The notes under the pieces are model-generated. The model was not told the DNA's origin and searched no databases. It worked only from the letters and a program-made list of their open reading frames with translations. 64,000 nucleotides of DNA, taken from contig NZ_JAEIOT010000016.1 of the NCBI RefSeq assembly GCF_016342275.1, positions 1 through 64,000 on the forward strand. Direction: 5' to 3'. Positions 55,848 through 64,000 of this stretch are shown here, in pieces. The position numbers and the translations under genes are program-made. This DNA comes from Corynebacterium marambiense (lineage in GTDB: Bacteria > Actinomycetota > Actinomycetes > Mycobacteriales > Mycobacteriaceae). The number at the start of each line of letters is the position of its first letter. Position 1 is the stretch's first letter.

Positions 55848-56849
55848 TTATCGGCTAACTTGACGTTCAACCCTCAACCGAGCCGCGACCGAGTGAATCC
55901 AGACCCGCCGATCTAACCGCGCAAGCTCTTGAGCGACCACTGGCCCCGCAAGCATCAAGCCCACCGCGATGACTGCCAGCCACTCCACGGGTGCCCACAC
56001 GGGCGCTGTAGAGACAGCAGACAAATCTGTATGCGCACCAGCGAAGTTCTCAATACGCCATACGCCCGACGGGAAAGCACCTGGACGGATAATCCCGGCA
56101 ACCAGCCAGAGCACAAGTCCTACCGCCAGTGCACCCCACGCGAGCAGTTGGCCGTGCCGAGCGCTACGGGCAACGTAGCCCACAGCAAACACCACACCTG
56201 CCAGCACCAGTGGCACCAGCACCTGGACAAAAACAGGGCCGAGACCGAAGACTAACGGCACACTCGCACTCGAAGCAGTGGGCGCATCCACGCCGAGCAC
56301 CGCAACAGCAATACCGACAACCATTGCAGAAGCACTGCACGCTAGCAAAGCGGGGATAACACGCTGCCGCGCCCATACTCCCCACAGTACGCCGATACAG
56401 ACAGCATTCGCCGCCCCATACATCAACCAGTACTCGTGAGTTCCCGCATAATCCCGCTGAACCGGCTCGAATCCGAAGCTGGCAGCCCACCGAACATGGG
56501 CCACGGCAATCACAGTGGCGGCAATCCACGCGACCACACCAACAATCACTTGCGTCTTACGCTGCGCCTGATCGGAAAGCCAATAAGTCCACCGGGCCAT
56601 GACACCGGCGATCGCCAAGCCTCCTGCAGCCGACAAACCGTAAGTGCTAACAACGTAAGAATCGGCCATCGGCAGTGCACCCCACCATCCTGCGGGCAGT
56701 TGCAGTTCGGGCGGCAGCGAGTTGGTGAACATAATAACCACGCCCAGCAACCCCACCAACCCCACGATGTTCACACGTGCATACCTCGGCACCCTATTTG
56801 AACGGGATCGAGTATGCAGCGAGCCGCTACTCTCAAAGGCTCTTTCCAT
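55848..56849 (-). CDS. Multi-pass membrane protein of the conjugative element
   Basis: This 333-residue protein has about eight membrane helices (ARVNIVGLVGLLGVVIMF, TQVIVGVVAWIAATVIAVAH, SASAMVVGIAVAVLGV and others). GAGGAG lies eight bases before ATG 56849. Its position in the transfer region suggests a channel component (VirB6-like by topology only) or an immunity protein; no motif decides. A decayed copy lies at 53990-54340. Confidence 0.78.
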   Translation of the reverse strand: MERAFESSGSLHTRSRSNRVPRYARVNIVGLVGLLGVVIMFTNSLPPELQLPAGWWGALPMADSYVVSTYGLSAAGGLAIAGVMARWTYWLSDQAQRKTQVIVGVVAWIAATVIAVAHVRWAASFGFEPVQRDYAGTHEYWLMYGAANAVCIGVLWGVWARQRVIPALLACSASAMVVGIAVAVLGVDAPTASSASVPLVFGLGPVFVQVLVPLVLAGVVFAVGYVARSARHGQLLAWGALAVGLVLWLVAGIIRPGAFPSGVWRIENFAGAHTDLSAVSTAPVWAPVEWLAVIAVGLMLAGPVVAQELARLDRRVWIHSVAARLRVERQVSR

Positions 56850-56917
56850 AAAATATCTCCTCGACTGGATCTGCAAGAACCGTCAATACCGCACTAGCGG
56901 AATCGATCAGATCCAAC

Positions 56918-58414
56918 TCAGTATCGCTTAGGGCGGCCACAATAGGATTGGTCAACTGTGTAAACATCTCCGCATTGGACATACTGATCCCACCTGTGTG
57001 CTGCTACAACCGCAGAGTAATACACCCTGGCGTTTCCGTGACAGAGTCGCTGGTGGGAAATACTCATCGAAACGTTAGTGCACTGATCATAGAGATTATT
57101 GAACAAGTCGTGATCGCACTTGCGTTTACTTACCCACCCCTGCTTCTCTGACTCGCTGTCGTAGTAGCAAATGTCATGACGTGCACAGATCCCCTTAAAG
57201 GAAATATTCTCTCCAAGGGATTCCACACCGTCGTCTGGAGACTTCGTGCAGTAATCACGAAGAGACTTAGAAACCGTACTCTTATTATCGATAAGGGTCT
57301 TATACCGATCGGGAATCAGGAACCCACCGTAGTCAAGAACTCGCGTATCTTTATCATCCCGCCCATTCTTCGGGTACCGCCAGCCAAGGTTCGAAAGATT
57401 CCCCATGGCATCAGTGATCTCAAGCACTAGACCGTTGTACTCTTTACCGTCACGTACCTGAGTCGGCGCATCTGCAAACTTCTGATAGAGGTCAACGCGG
57501 CCACGCTCAAACTCTTGCACCGGGCCGAAAGAATCAGCCGGTGATGATACCGGATAGCCCAGCTCACCCGCCTCGACCCCTTTCACGCCCCAGTACATGT
57601 ACATTGCACCGAGTACTTCATGGGCATCATGCTCGGGAGTCCAGTAAATACCGCCATCCATGAAGGTGTTGTACCGCCCGCGACCATCGGGGGTCGCCAA
57701 CTCACTCGTTAGCGGATACCCCAGTTCGCCTTCTACTCCACCGAGTTCGTTGCACCTGTCACGAATTCGGCCCTTCACAGACGCAATAGTCCATAGTGGT
57801 GAGCGATATACATCGGCATGCTGGAAGACCTGCTTCGCGCCTTGTCCATCACGGACACCGAACTCATCGGTTGTGGGATACCCCATCCAGCCAGCTTCCC
57901 AACCCTGCCGTTTCCAATATTCAGCGGTATAGGTTGAGACAGTGTGCGCACCTGCTTGGGGGTGCCAGTAGATAAAACCATTTTGGAACCGCTGCCGAAA
58001 GCCTTGCCCGTCAGGGTTTTGAGCCATAGGCTCTACCGGCCAAAGATATTGACTAACGGGCCCTCCAACCTCTTTGTACTTCTGAAGGATCGCACCACAG
58101 ACCTCAATGTTGGTTGGTAGAAATCGCTCACAGTGAGTACTGCGCTTCGAGCGGCGACTGGTTTTCTTGGCCTCACTGACAAGCTGCTCCTTCGAATACA
58201 GCTGAGCCATCTCCTCCTGCGCCTGTTCAACCTCCTGGCGACTCATCCCACCCGATCCATCAACCTCCGGGAAGAAGTCAGGATCATATTGTTCTGACTC
58301 TGCTTTTTCACCAGCAAGAGCTGAGTCCACCACCGGGATTTGTGCGGCCGAAGGCTCCTCAGCCACAGCATGAGCAAAGGACAACTGCCCCGCGACTAGC
58401 AACGACGCCGCCAC
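56918..58414 (-). CDS. Secreted LGFP-repeat protein with phospholipase A2 domain
   Basis: After a signal sequence (SVVAASLLVAGQLSFAHA) come about four LGFP repeats (from about residue 105), each ending G-IYW-like, for example GELGYPLTSELATPDG and FMDGGIYWTP. These bind the arabinogalactan-mycolate wall. Residues 380-470 form a prokaryotic phospholipase A2 domain with the catalytic His-Asp pair in ICARHDICYYDSES and a second cluster KCDHDLFNNLYDQC. The open frame's only usable start is GTG 58414, which shortens the signal peptide. An ATG 31 bases upstream would give MRKQLRSGLSVVAAS if one base were restored, so a one-base deletion at the start is likely. Confidence 0.85.
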   Translation of the reverse strand: MAASLLVAGQLSFAHAVAEEPSAAQIPVVDSALAGEKAESEQYDPDFFPEVDGSGGMSRQEVEQAQEEMAQLYSKEQLVSEAKKTSRRSKRSTHCERFLPTNIEVCGAILQKYKEVGGPVSQYLWPVEPMAQNPDGQGFRQRFQNGFIYWHPQAGAHTVSTYTAEYWKRQGWEAGWMGYPTTDEFGVRDGQGAKQVFQHADVYRSPLWTIASVKGRIRDRCNELGGVEGELGYPLTSELATPDGRGRYNTFMDGGIYWTPEHDAHEVLGAMYMYWGVKGVEAGELGYPVSSPADSFGPVQEFERGRVDLYQKFADAPTQVRDGKEYNGLVLEITDAMGNLSNLGWRYPKNGRDDKDTRVLDYGGFLIPDRYKTLIDNKSTVSKSLRDYCTKSPDDGVESLGENISFKGICARHDICYYDSESEKQGWVSKRKCDHDLFNNLYDQCTNVSMSISHQRLCHGNARVYYSAVVAAHRWDQYVQCGDVYTVDQSYCGRPKRY

Positions 58415-58567
58415 AACGGACAGTCCTGATCGCAGCTGTTTCTCATCTTCGCAATCCGTTCTTCTGGCACCAAGGCACCTTGCTGTCAGGCGCTCATATC
58501 ACCAAGAATACTTGACTGCCAGGCTCGCGACAGAGTTTTTGGATGATTCTTTCAGCAGTATTGAAGG

Positions 58568-59185
58568 TTAGAACACTCCGAAGTGTTCGTCTGGCGGGTA
58601 CTCCATCTTTGTCATGTACCATGCACCATCCTCGCCTTGCTCCATGAGCGCCCGCATGGGGAACGGCGCCATCCCAATGCTGGTGCCGGATTTGGTGACA
58701 ACGAACTGACGCACGGTGCAGTCCACCTATGCTTGGGTTTTGCTGAGCTGCTCTACTTTGTCGTCACACTCGGAGGTGCCGAGGATGTGCTCACCGCTTC
58801 GTGCCCATGCCTGCCAGCGTTCGGAGGGAATCTGCCCTCGCCATCCCTCACCGGGGTTGACGAGGTTTTCTTTTAACTCTCCTTCCATGTAGCGGGAGGC
58901 AACGCGCACATTGGCATCGTGGCGTGTCGCATCGATGGATGGCTGGAAGTCCCACAGTGCCGCAGTGGCCTGCTGTGCCGCAGGAATAAGCTCTGTGCTC
59001 GGTGCGAGTGGGTCTTCATCGCCGTGAAGGTGGTCACGGTCGTGTTCATGGTCGTGAGTGTGCCCCGCATGGTCAGCATGAGCATCACGATACGACTGCA
59101 CACGCCACGTCACGCCACCAGCTAGCACCAGTGCGGCCAGCACCGCCACTAGAACCTTCAGAGCTTTCGTGGTCGTTGTCTCCAT
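58568..59185 (-). pseudogene. His-rich membrane-anchored protein with an internal stop
   Basis: From ATG 59185 the frame reads a membrane helix (VLVAVLAALVLAGGVTW), then a His/Asp-rich stretch (HADHAGHTHDHEHDRDHLHG) that could bind Zn or Ni, then a soluble domain. TAG at 58727-58729 interrupts it, after which the same frame continues as TVRQFVVTKSGTSIGMAPFP to HFGVF and a natural stop at 58568. The full product would be 205 residues. It looks like a transfer-channel component (single N-terminal anchor) but no family is recognised. GAAGG precedes the start. Confidence 0.72.
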
Positions 59186-59218
59186 GCCCTTCTCCTTACT
59201 TTTCTTTTCGTTACCAGG

Positions 59219-60978
59219 TTATTTCACTGCTTGTTGGTACTTTTCCAGGTTGCCGCTGATGATGCGCACGTAGTCCTGTGCCTCCTGGATATTCGGCATT
59301 CCTCCCGCCCCGAGCACGTTGCCAGGGCCACTGTTGTATGCCGCGAGAATGACCTCTTGGATACTGTTGAACCCCGTCAGTCGTCCTGCCTCGTACGGCT
59401 CACGCAGCTGGTCAGCCAGGGCACACATGAAGTACGCCTGTGCCATGACCGCATCACCGGGATTATTCGGGTCACCCGCCCCTTCAGACCCCGTGGGGTT
59501 GCCGTCGTCATCGACGGGATAACCCCACGATGCCCATGTGCCCGGCATGAACTGGGCGTAGCCTAGAGCACCTGCGCCGCTGACAGCGCCCTTCTGGAAG
59601 CCCGACTCCTGTTGTGAGCAGCTAGCAGCGGCGCGTCCACGTCAGCACAGACCTGTGCACCGAGCTGGAACCAGCGCACAAACTCCTCTGGCACGCTGCC
59701 GGGTTCTAGCTCATGGTCGTGGTGAGTTCCGCCGTGGGTGCCGCAACCATTGCCCCGAACGGTGTACCCAGTGCTGTCTCCGGCATCGTCTTCAACCATG
59801 TAGACCGGCTCGTCCCCGTTAGCAAAGGGCGACTCGTGGAAGGTGATGTGCACGTGGTTGAAGTGATTTTCGTTCGGGTTTCCTCGATCAGCCATCTTGT
59901 TGGCTTCACCCTCGGCAGGAATATAGGTCTGCTGCCAGATCATGTATTTGATGTTTAGCTCATGGCGGTGTGCGAAGAACCAATCTTTAATTTCGGTTCC
60001 GTGCGCCTGACCTCCGTCGGTCTCGAAGTGGTCGATCATGATGTCAATGGCGAAGCCCCCGGGGTGATCGGGATAGTACGGGTCTTCCCGGACTCCACCG
60101 ATGCCGTAGCCTGCCGCTTTATTGATGTAGTGGTGGAACTTTGCAGCGGCAATGCGCATACCGCGCTTTGTGTCGATGCGAAGACCACCTTCTCCAGCAG
60201 GTACGCCAAACTCGCGCGGATGAGGTAGCTCATCTCCAGGCCCAATCGCTGGCACGTTGCCGTCAAATCCTTGGACTCCAGAGGGAGTCTCCACCCAGTT
60301 CTCGTCGTCGATTTCCGCGACAGCGCTGCCATCACCGGGGTCGATGCTGACATGCTCACGGTCACTATCATGCTGGGACTGATTGCTGGCCTCCCCGCCC
60401 TTAGCTTTTTCAAGCCATGCGGTCGGGTCGATGCCGCCAGTCGAGGAAGTCCAGGTGCCGGGGTGCACCTCGAAGTGGAGGTGCGGGCCAGAAGAAATAC
60501 CGGAGTTTCCCTCATCTGCGATGTGATCGCCAGCGCGGACTTATTGACCAGGTGCCACATAGACGTGACCAGGGTCGATGTGGCCGTAGACGGTGGAGAA
60601 CTGATGGCCGTCTTTGCTGTGGTCGATGACCACCCAGCCCCCAAATCCCTGCACACCGGTGTCCTAAGCATATTTCACTACTCCGTCGGCGTACGCGTAG
60701 ATCGGCGTGCCATGCGGGCCAGCCAAGTCCACACCGTAGTGAAAACCACCATCACGGGGGCCATACCCGGAAGACATCGGCGTTGCCGGGTCAATCGGAT
60801 ATGCCAGACCATCGGCGTTAACCGAGGCAGATGCCGCCGACCCGCGTGAACGCGAGCCTGCAGGCTTTTCGCACTTGTCCTCACCACTACCGAGCACCAC
60901 GACAAAGATCACCAAAAACAGCACCAGGGCCAGCAGGAAGACCCAGAGTTTCTTCCGTGAACCACTAAAAAACGGCAT
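59219..60978 (-). pseudogene. Three-domain cell-wall hydrolase (M23, ARB_07466-like, SLT), broken
   Basis: The protein would open a path through peptidoglycan for the conjugation channel. After an N-terminal helix (LWVFLLALVLFLVIFVVVLG) comes an M23 metallopeptidase domain (FHYGVDLAGPHG, HLHFEVHPG). A D,D-carboxypeptidase-like ARB_07466 domain follows (DHPGGFAIDIMIDHFE, NHFNHVHITF), then a lytic transglycosylase (QQESGFQKGAVS with the catalytic Glu, LGYAQFMPGTW, AAYNSGPGNV). Lesions are TAG after GVVKYA (about 60664), TAA after VAPGQ (about 60544), and a frameshift near 59600. The remaining open pieces start at 60978, 60468 and 59548. Confidence 0.85.
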
Positions 60979-60983
60979 AGGAT

Positions 60984-61250
60984 TTACTTCTGCCCTTCTG
61001 CGAGCTGTGTTTCGAGCATCTGAACCTGTTTGCGCAGTCGTTTGTTCTCCAATGCCAAATCACCCACCCGAGCCGCAGGCCACTGGCCTCGTTCACGCAG
61101 TTCAGCAAAAAGGGTTGCCCGACTCATGCCGTGAGAGGCAGCGATTTCACCGCACGCAACCGTCACAGAGCGGTAGTCCTGCCAGGTGTCGACAAACTCG
61201 GTGACCGCGCGGTTCTTCACGCGCGGGTCGATGATCTTCCCGCCGCTCAT
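60984..61250 (-). CDS. Small HTH protein of the element
   Basis: The 88-residue protein has a helix-turn-helix-like segment (EIAASHGMSRATLFAELRER) and a leucine-rich coiled tail (LALENKRLRKQVQMLETQLA). It overlaps the VirB4-like gene by four bases (ATGA), so it is translated with the transfer operon. It may be a DNA-binding regulator; the pattern resembles IS3 OrfA, but there is no OrfB, and the transfer-operon overlap favours an element gene. Confidence 0.7.
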   Translation of the reverse strand: MSGGKIIDPRVKNRAVTEFVDTWQDYRSVTVACGEIAASHGMSRATLFAELRERGQWPAARVGDLALENKRLRKQVQMLETQLAEGQK

Positions 61251-62980
61251 ACCGCTGTCTCCTCACCCAGATTGAAGAAGTCATCAAAGTGCATATTCGT
61301 GTCGTGTAGGCGGTATTCAATTTCCGTTGGGGTCAGGATCGTGCGACCTGGAATGCCTGGTGAGCCGTCTTTGGAGGGTTTAATCATGAACTGTCCTCGA
61401 CCCACCGGCACCGCGCGTGAGCCTTTGGTGCGCGCACGCTTGGGGTGCGCGCACCGCGACCAGCCGACCACCATGGCTGCCTCAGCGGGTGAAAACTCCA
61501 ATTTGTCCGACAGAATCGACAGCTCCGAGGCAGGCAGGCCACCACAAATGACCATGCCTGCACGCTCAATAAAGCCCATGGCGGTCTTCTGGTCCTCAAT
61601 GCTCGGCAGCGCCTCCAAGTCCTTGAAGGTGTGCGTAATCATGTTCAGCACCGTGGCGTCCGAGCGGTTCAGACGGGTCAATGCGTCAACCTGGGCGACC
61701 ATGCCGGGTGCTGCTGCCAGCACCTGCCACAACTCGTCCAAGGTGGCTGAAAAGTACTTCTGCGGGGCAAGGCCAGCGTCTGCGAGCATGTGCGCTGCCT
61801 CAATCGCACCGAACGCTGCCGACCAGCATGCCATCATCACAGCTGCTTTTCATGGCCTTATCGCCACGGTCGATGGCGGAGACATCAATGCACACTGCGG
61901 TGGCATCAACGCGAATCGGTGTGGAGGTCTGTCCTGCGAAAATACGTCCAGTAGGGCCATCCAACAGGGAGTTCAGGCTGAGCATCAGGTCATCGATACG
62001 CAAATCCCACTCGTGCTTGTCGCGGGCACGCCCCTTATCCATCAGCTGCTCAGAGCCTGCCTGGAGGTAGTCAATCAGTTCTGCCAACACTGGGGGGTTA
62101 TCCCAGTCGATGGTCTCGGACTCGTAAATTTCGGGCAGTGCGACCGAGACGAGCATGGATTCCCAGTCGCGGATCGGCTCACCGCGCCCCAGGGAGACCA
62201 CGTTGACCTGGCGGCCATGAACGTGCTCGCGAGCACGTTCAAGCAAGGCCTCCATCTCCTCGCACTTGTCCGTATCGCCGTCTGCCCGGAGCTGAGTGAC
62301 TTTGGCTTCCAGCTGTGGGATAACACGCCCCAGTGCGCCCACGTCCAATGGGTTGAGTGTGCCTGCGCCGTGGCCGATGGTAACGACCTGGCCACCAACC
62401 TGGTGAACGAAGCCGACATATTCAGCCTTGATGTCTCCAGCGATGATCGGGATGTGGCCTTGAGCGACATCACCCATGAGCATTTTGCGAATCAGAGTGG
62501 ATTTACCAAGGCCGGGCAGTGACAGTACGAAGCAGAAGGGGTTGGCGATGATGCCTTCGCGAAACCACGACAGGGGATCGCAGGCGATTTCAGCACCGGT
62601 GATGACGTGCTCGCCCAAGGGGTGCCAATCACTGGTGCCGGAGCGCCGACCACGTTGGGGTTAAAACCGCCAGAGAGGTTGGTGGTGGTCTGCCATTCTT
62701 TGGGGCCTGAGACCACAGCGGCCTCGCCTGACCATTTGCCGGTGTAGCCACGCGGCTTGGGGTTCGAGAAAACATTTTCGTGAGCGGTGGGTTGGACACC
62801 ATCAGCGATGGAGGCCATGCGCTCGACGCGGGCGATTTCGCGGGTGTTTTCTTTCACCCACTTGCGGTAGTTGCGTCCCTGTTTGGTGTACCAGGCGGGT
62901 GCCTCGGCGTTGCCCGCGGTGATGTCTTGGTGCATCTGGTGCATGGCGGCGACATCGACAGTGCTAAAAGCGGTGCTCAT
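61247..62980 (-). pseudogene. VirB4/TraC-like conjugation ATPase, two frameshifts
   Basis: From ATG 62980 the frame reads MSTAFSTVDVAAMHQMHQ and continues to NVVGAPAPVIGTP. A frameshift at about 62618 leads into GEHVITGAEIACDPLSWFRE and Walker A SLPGLGKSTLIRK, then VVTIGHGAGTLNPLDV. A second frameshift near 61835 leads into the C-terminal ATPase region (MMACWSAAFGAIEAAHMLAD, a Q/H-box-like RAGMVICGGLPASEL). VirB4-type ATPases power assembly of the type IV secretion channel. The two frame breaks should abolish function. Confidence 0.75.
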
Positions 62981-63300
62981 ACTGTAACTCCTGCTTTGGT
63001 GGTTCGGGTAAAGGTCTTTTGGCTCTGCCAGCCGTAGACCGGCAGACACGATGCCTGCAGAAGCCCTAGGTGCTGGCGACCAGTCAGCCGCACCAGCCGC
63101 AGGCGTGCGCGGGGGCTGAGGACGGCCAGGATTTGGCTGATGATTCCGTCAACGATGGCCAGGTCGTCGCCGGTGACGACCAGTAGGGAGCTGGTGCACG
63201 ATGGAGCGACATCAGGGTGGACTTGCCGGTATTGGGCGTGGGTAGGGCGTGCGGTGCGAATGAGGCGCAATGCCTCTGGCATCTCCGATGCGCACAGCAC
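62977..63300 (-). CDS. Short conjugative-element protein
   Basis: This 107-residue frame (GTG start) ends overlapping the VirB4-like start by four bases (ATGA) and contains LLVVTGDDLAIVDGIISQIL and RARLRLVRLTGRQHLGLLQA. I do not recognise it. A different frame over the same bases contains PNTGKSTLM, so it may instead be a remnant with its own frame break. It belongs to the transfer operon by position. Confidence 0.45.
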   Translation of the reverse strand: MLCASEMPEALRLIRTARPTHAQYRQVHPDVAPSCTSSLLVVTGDDLAIVDGIISQILAVLSPRARLRLVRLTGRQHLGLLQASCLPVYGWQSQKTFTRTTKAGVTV

Positions 63301-63323
63301 ATCCTTGTGAGAGTGGTTGGGGG

Positions 63324-63929
63324 TTAGTCGGCATCTGCCGAGGTTTGATTGCGGCGTTCCCGCACGGCGGCGAAGATCTCCTCCCCTACGCGGGCTACCT
63401 GGGCTGGGACTTGTTCGTCTAGTCCCAGCTTTTTTGCTCTTCGGGAGGTGTCGATGGCATCGCCTGGCCGCCAGCAGGCCAGCTGTTCTTCGTCGACAAG
63501 CCGAAGTTTCGGCAGGTAGTCGATGCGCCAGACGGGCAGTTGCTCGTCGAACATGCGCAGCTTGTGGGCGAGGTCTTTGGGCAGTTTGCCCGGCACATCT
63601 GCCACGACCACTAGGCCGATAATCTCGGCACTGCCGGTGTCATTGAGAATGGTTTGAGCTGCTGCTTCCAGTCCGGCTTTGGTAGAGCGAGCTACGACCA
63701 CACAGGCGGTTGAGTCCTCATCTTGGGGCCACATCCGTGATGCGTCTGCAGCAGGTTGCCAGAACTTCTCCAGGGTGCTCACCCCTGCACCGCCGTGTGC
63801 TGCAACGAGCCAAAAGGCGGGGGCAAACGTTGCCGGCAGGTCGTCTTTGGACTCACCTGCAAACAATGGCTTTGTTGCGTGCGGTAGCTTGTAGCGGTCA
63901 CGCACGCGGGTGATTCGTGGTGTGGTCAT
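63324..63929 (-). CDS. DUF6668-like P-loop protein of the element
   Basis: The 201-residue protein has a deviant P-loop near the N-terminus (FWLVAAHGGAGVSTLEKFW), as in ParA/MinD-related proteins. A strand-turn pattern follows (ACVVVARSTKAGLEAAAQTI, IIGLVVVADVPGKLP) and a charged C-terminus. It resembles the DUF6668 proteins of actinobacterial conjugative elements. The start is ATG 63929 with GGAGAAAG upstream; a longer frame reaches 63992. It lies 23 bases before the next gene of the transfer operon. Confidence 0.7.
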   Translation of the reverse strand: MTTPRITRVRDRYKLPHATKPLFAGESKDDLPATFAPAFWLVAAHGGAGVSTLEKFWQPAADASRMWPQDEDSTACVVVARSTKAGLEAAAQTILNDTGSAEIIGLVVVADVPGKLPKDLAHKLRMFDEQLPVWRIDYLPKLRLVDEEQLACWRPGDAIDTSRRAKKLGLDEQVPAQVARVGEEIFAAVRERRNQTSADAD

Positions 63930-64000
63930 CGGGTTGGTCTTTCTCCTGGTTGTCAGTTGTTGACAAAGCTTCCGGCCTATAAGACACTTCACGCCCGAAC

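Noticed and set aside
60984-61250. IS3 OrfA remnant
   Set aside because: Although it has an HTH and a coiled tail, it overlaps the transfer operon by ATGA, has no OrfB and no terminal repeats.

Overview
The window is a high-GC actinobacterial chromosome segment, almost certainly Corynebacterium. The block ftsE-ftsX-smpB-ssrA(tmRNA), prfB, two inositol-phosphatase-family genes (one a clear HisN), an LGFP-repeat secreted protein and a DtxR-type iron box all fit that genus. The tmRNA tag reads AENTQRDYALAA, a corynebacterial/mycobacterial-type tag.

Layout. Bases 1-500 hold the decayed edge of a mobile element: the end of an IS3-family copy and a tyrosine-integrase remnant next to the 3' end of the tmRNA gene. 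Bases 630-25060 are mostly intact backbone: tmRNA, a repeat-containing membrane protein, smpB, ftsX, ftsE, an AbgT-family transporter, prfB, an IMPase, a MacAB-like export operon, a repeat-tailed membrane protein, an MFS-deoD nucleoside unit, hisN, a giant Rib-repeat surface protein, a secreted trypsin-like protease and a small membrane protein.

Bases 25220-45730 are an accessory island rich in wreckage. A type ISP restriction-modification gene has lost most of its N-terminal half. Its methylase domain is then split, at the motif I boundary, by about 16.9 kb of other DNA. The insert holds an intact PD-(D/E)XK-like nuclease gene, two decayed tandem serine recombinases, three IS3-family copies or fragments sharing about 25-bp ends, phage remnants (DUF2800/DUF2815), and a 2.6-kb segment bounded by a 205-bp near-perfect inverted repeat that carries a PP2C-like phosphatase and a membrane-anchored partner broken at a T8 tract. 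It also holds an apparently intact xre-hsdR-hsdMS type I system whose methylase is fused to a single target-recognition half.

Bases 46150-53760 return to intact chromosome: a CPBP protease, an OGG-fold glycosylase-like protein, a ComB-like phosphatase, and an iron-box-controlled two-gene unit (a fused double ABC exporter-fold transporter plus an MFS permease), probably for siderophore handling.

Bases 53990-64000 are one end of a decaying integrative/conjugative element. It has a truncated type IV coupling protein, a VirB4-like ATPase with two frameshifts, a three-domain cell-wall hydrolase with two stops and a frameshift, a His-rich membrane protein with a stop, and several intact cargo genes including a secreted LGFP-phospholipase A2 fusion. 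In the broken genes the stops I could resolve often sit where a single C-to-T or G-to-A change from Gln, Arg or Trp codons explains them. The best leads for something new are the PP2C pair inside its inverted repeat, the nuclease gene, and the LGFP-PLA2 cargo protein.
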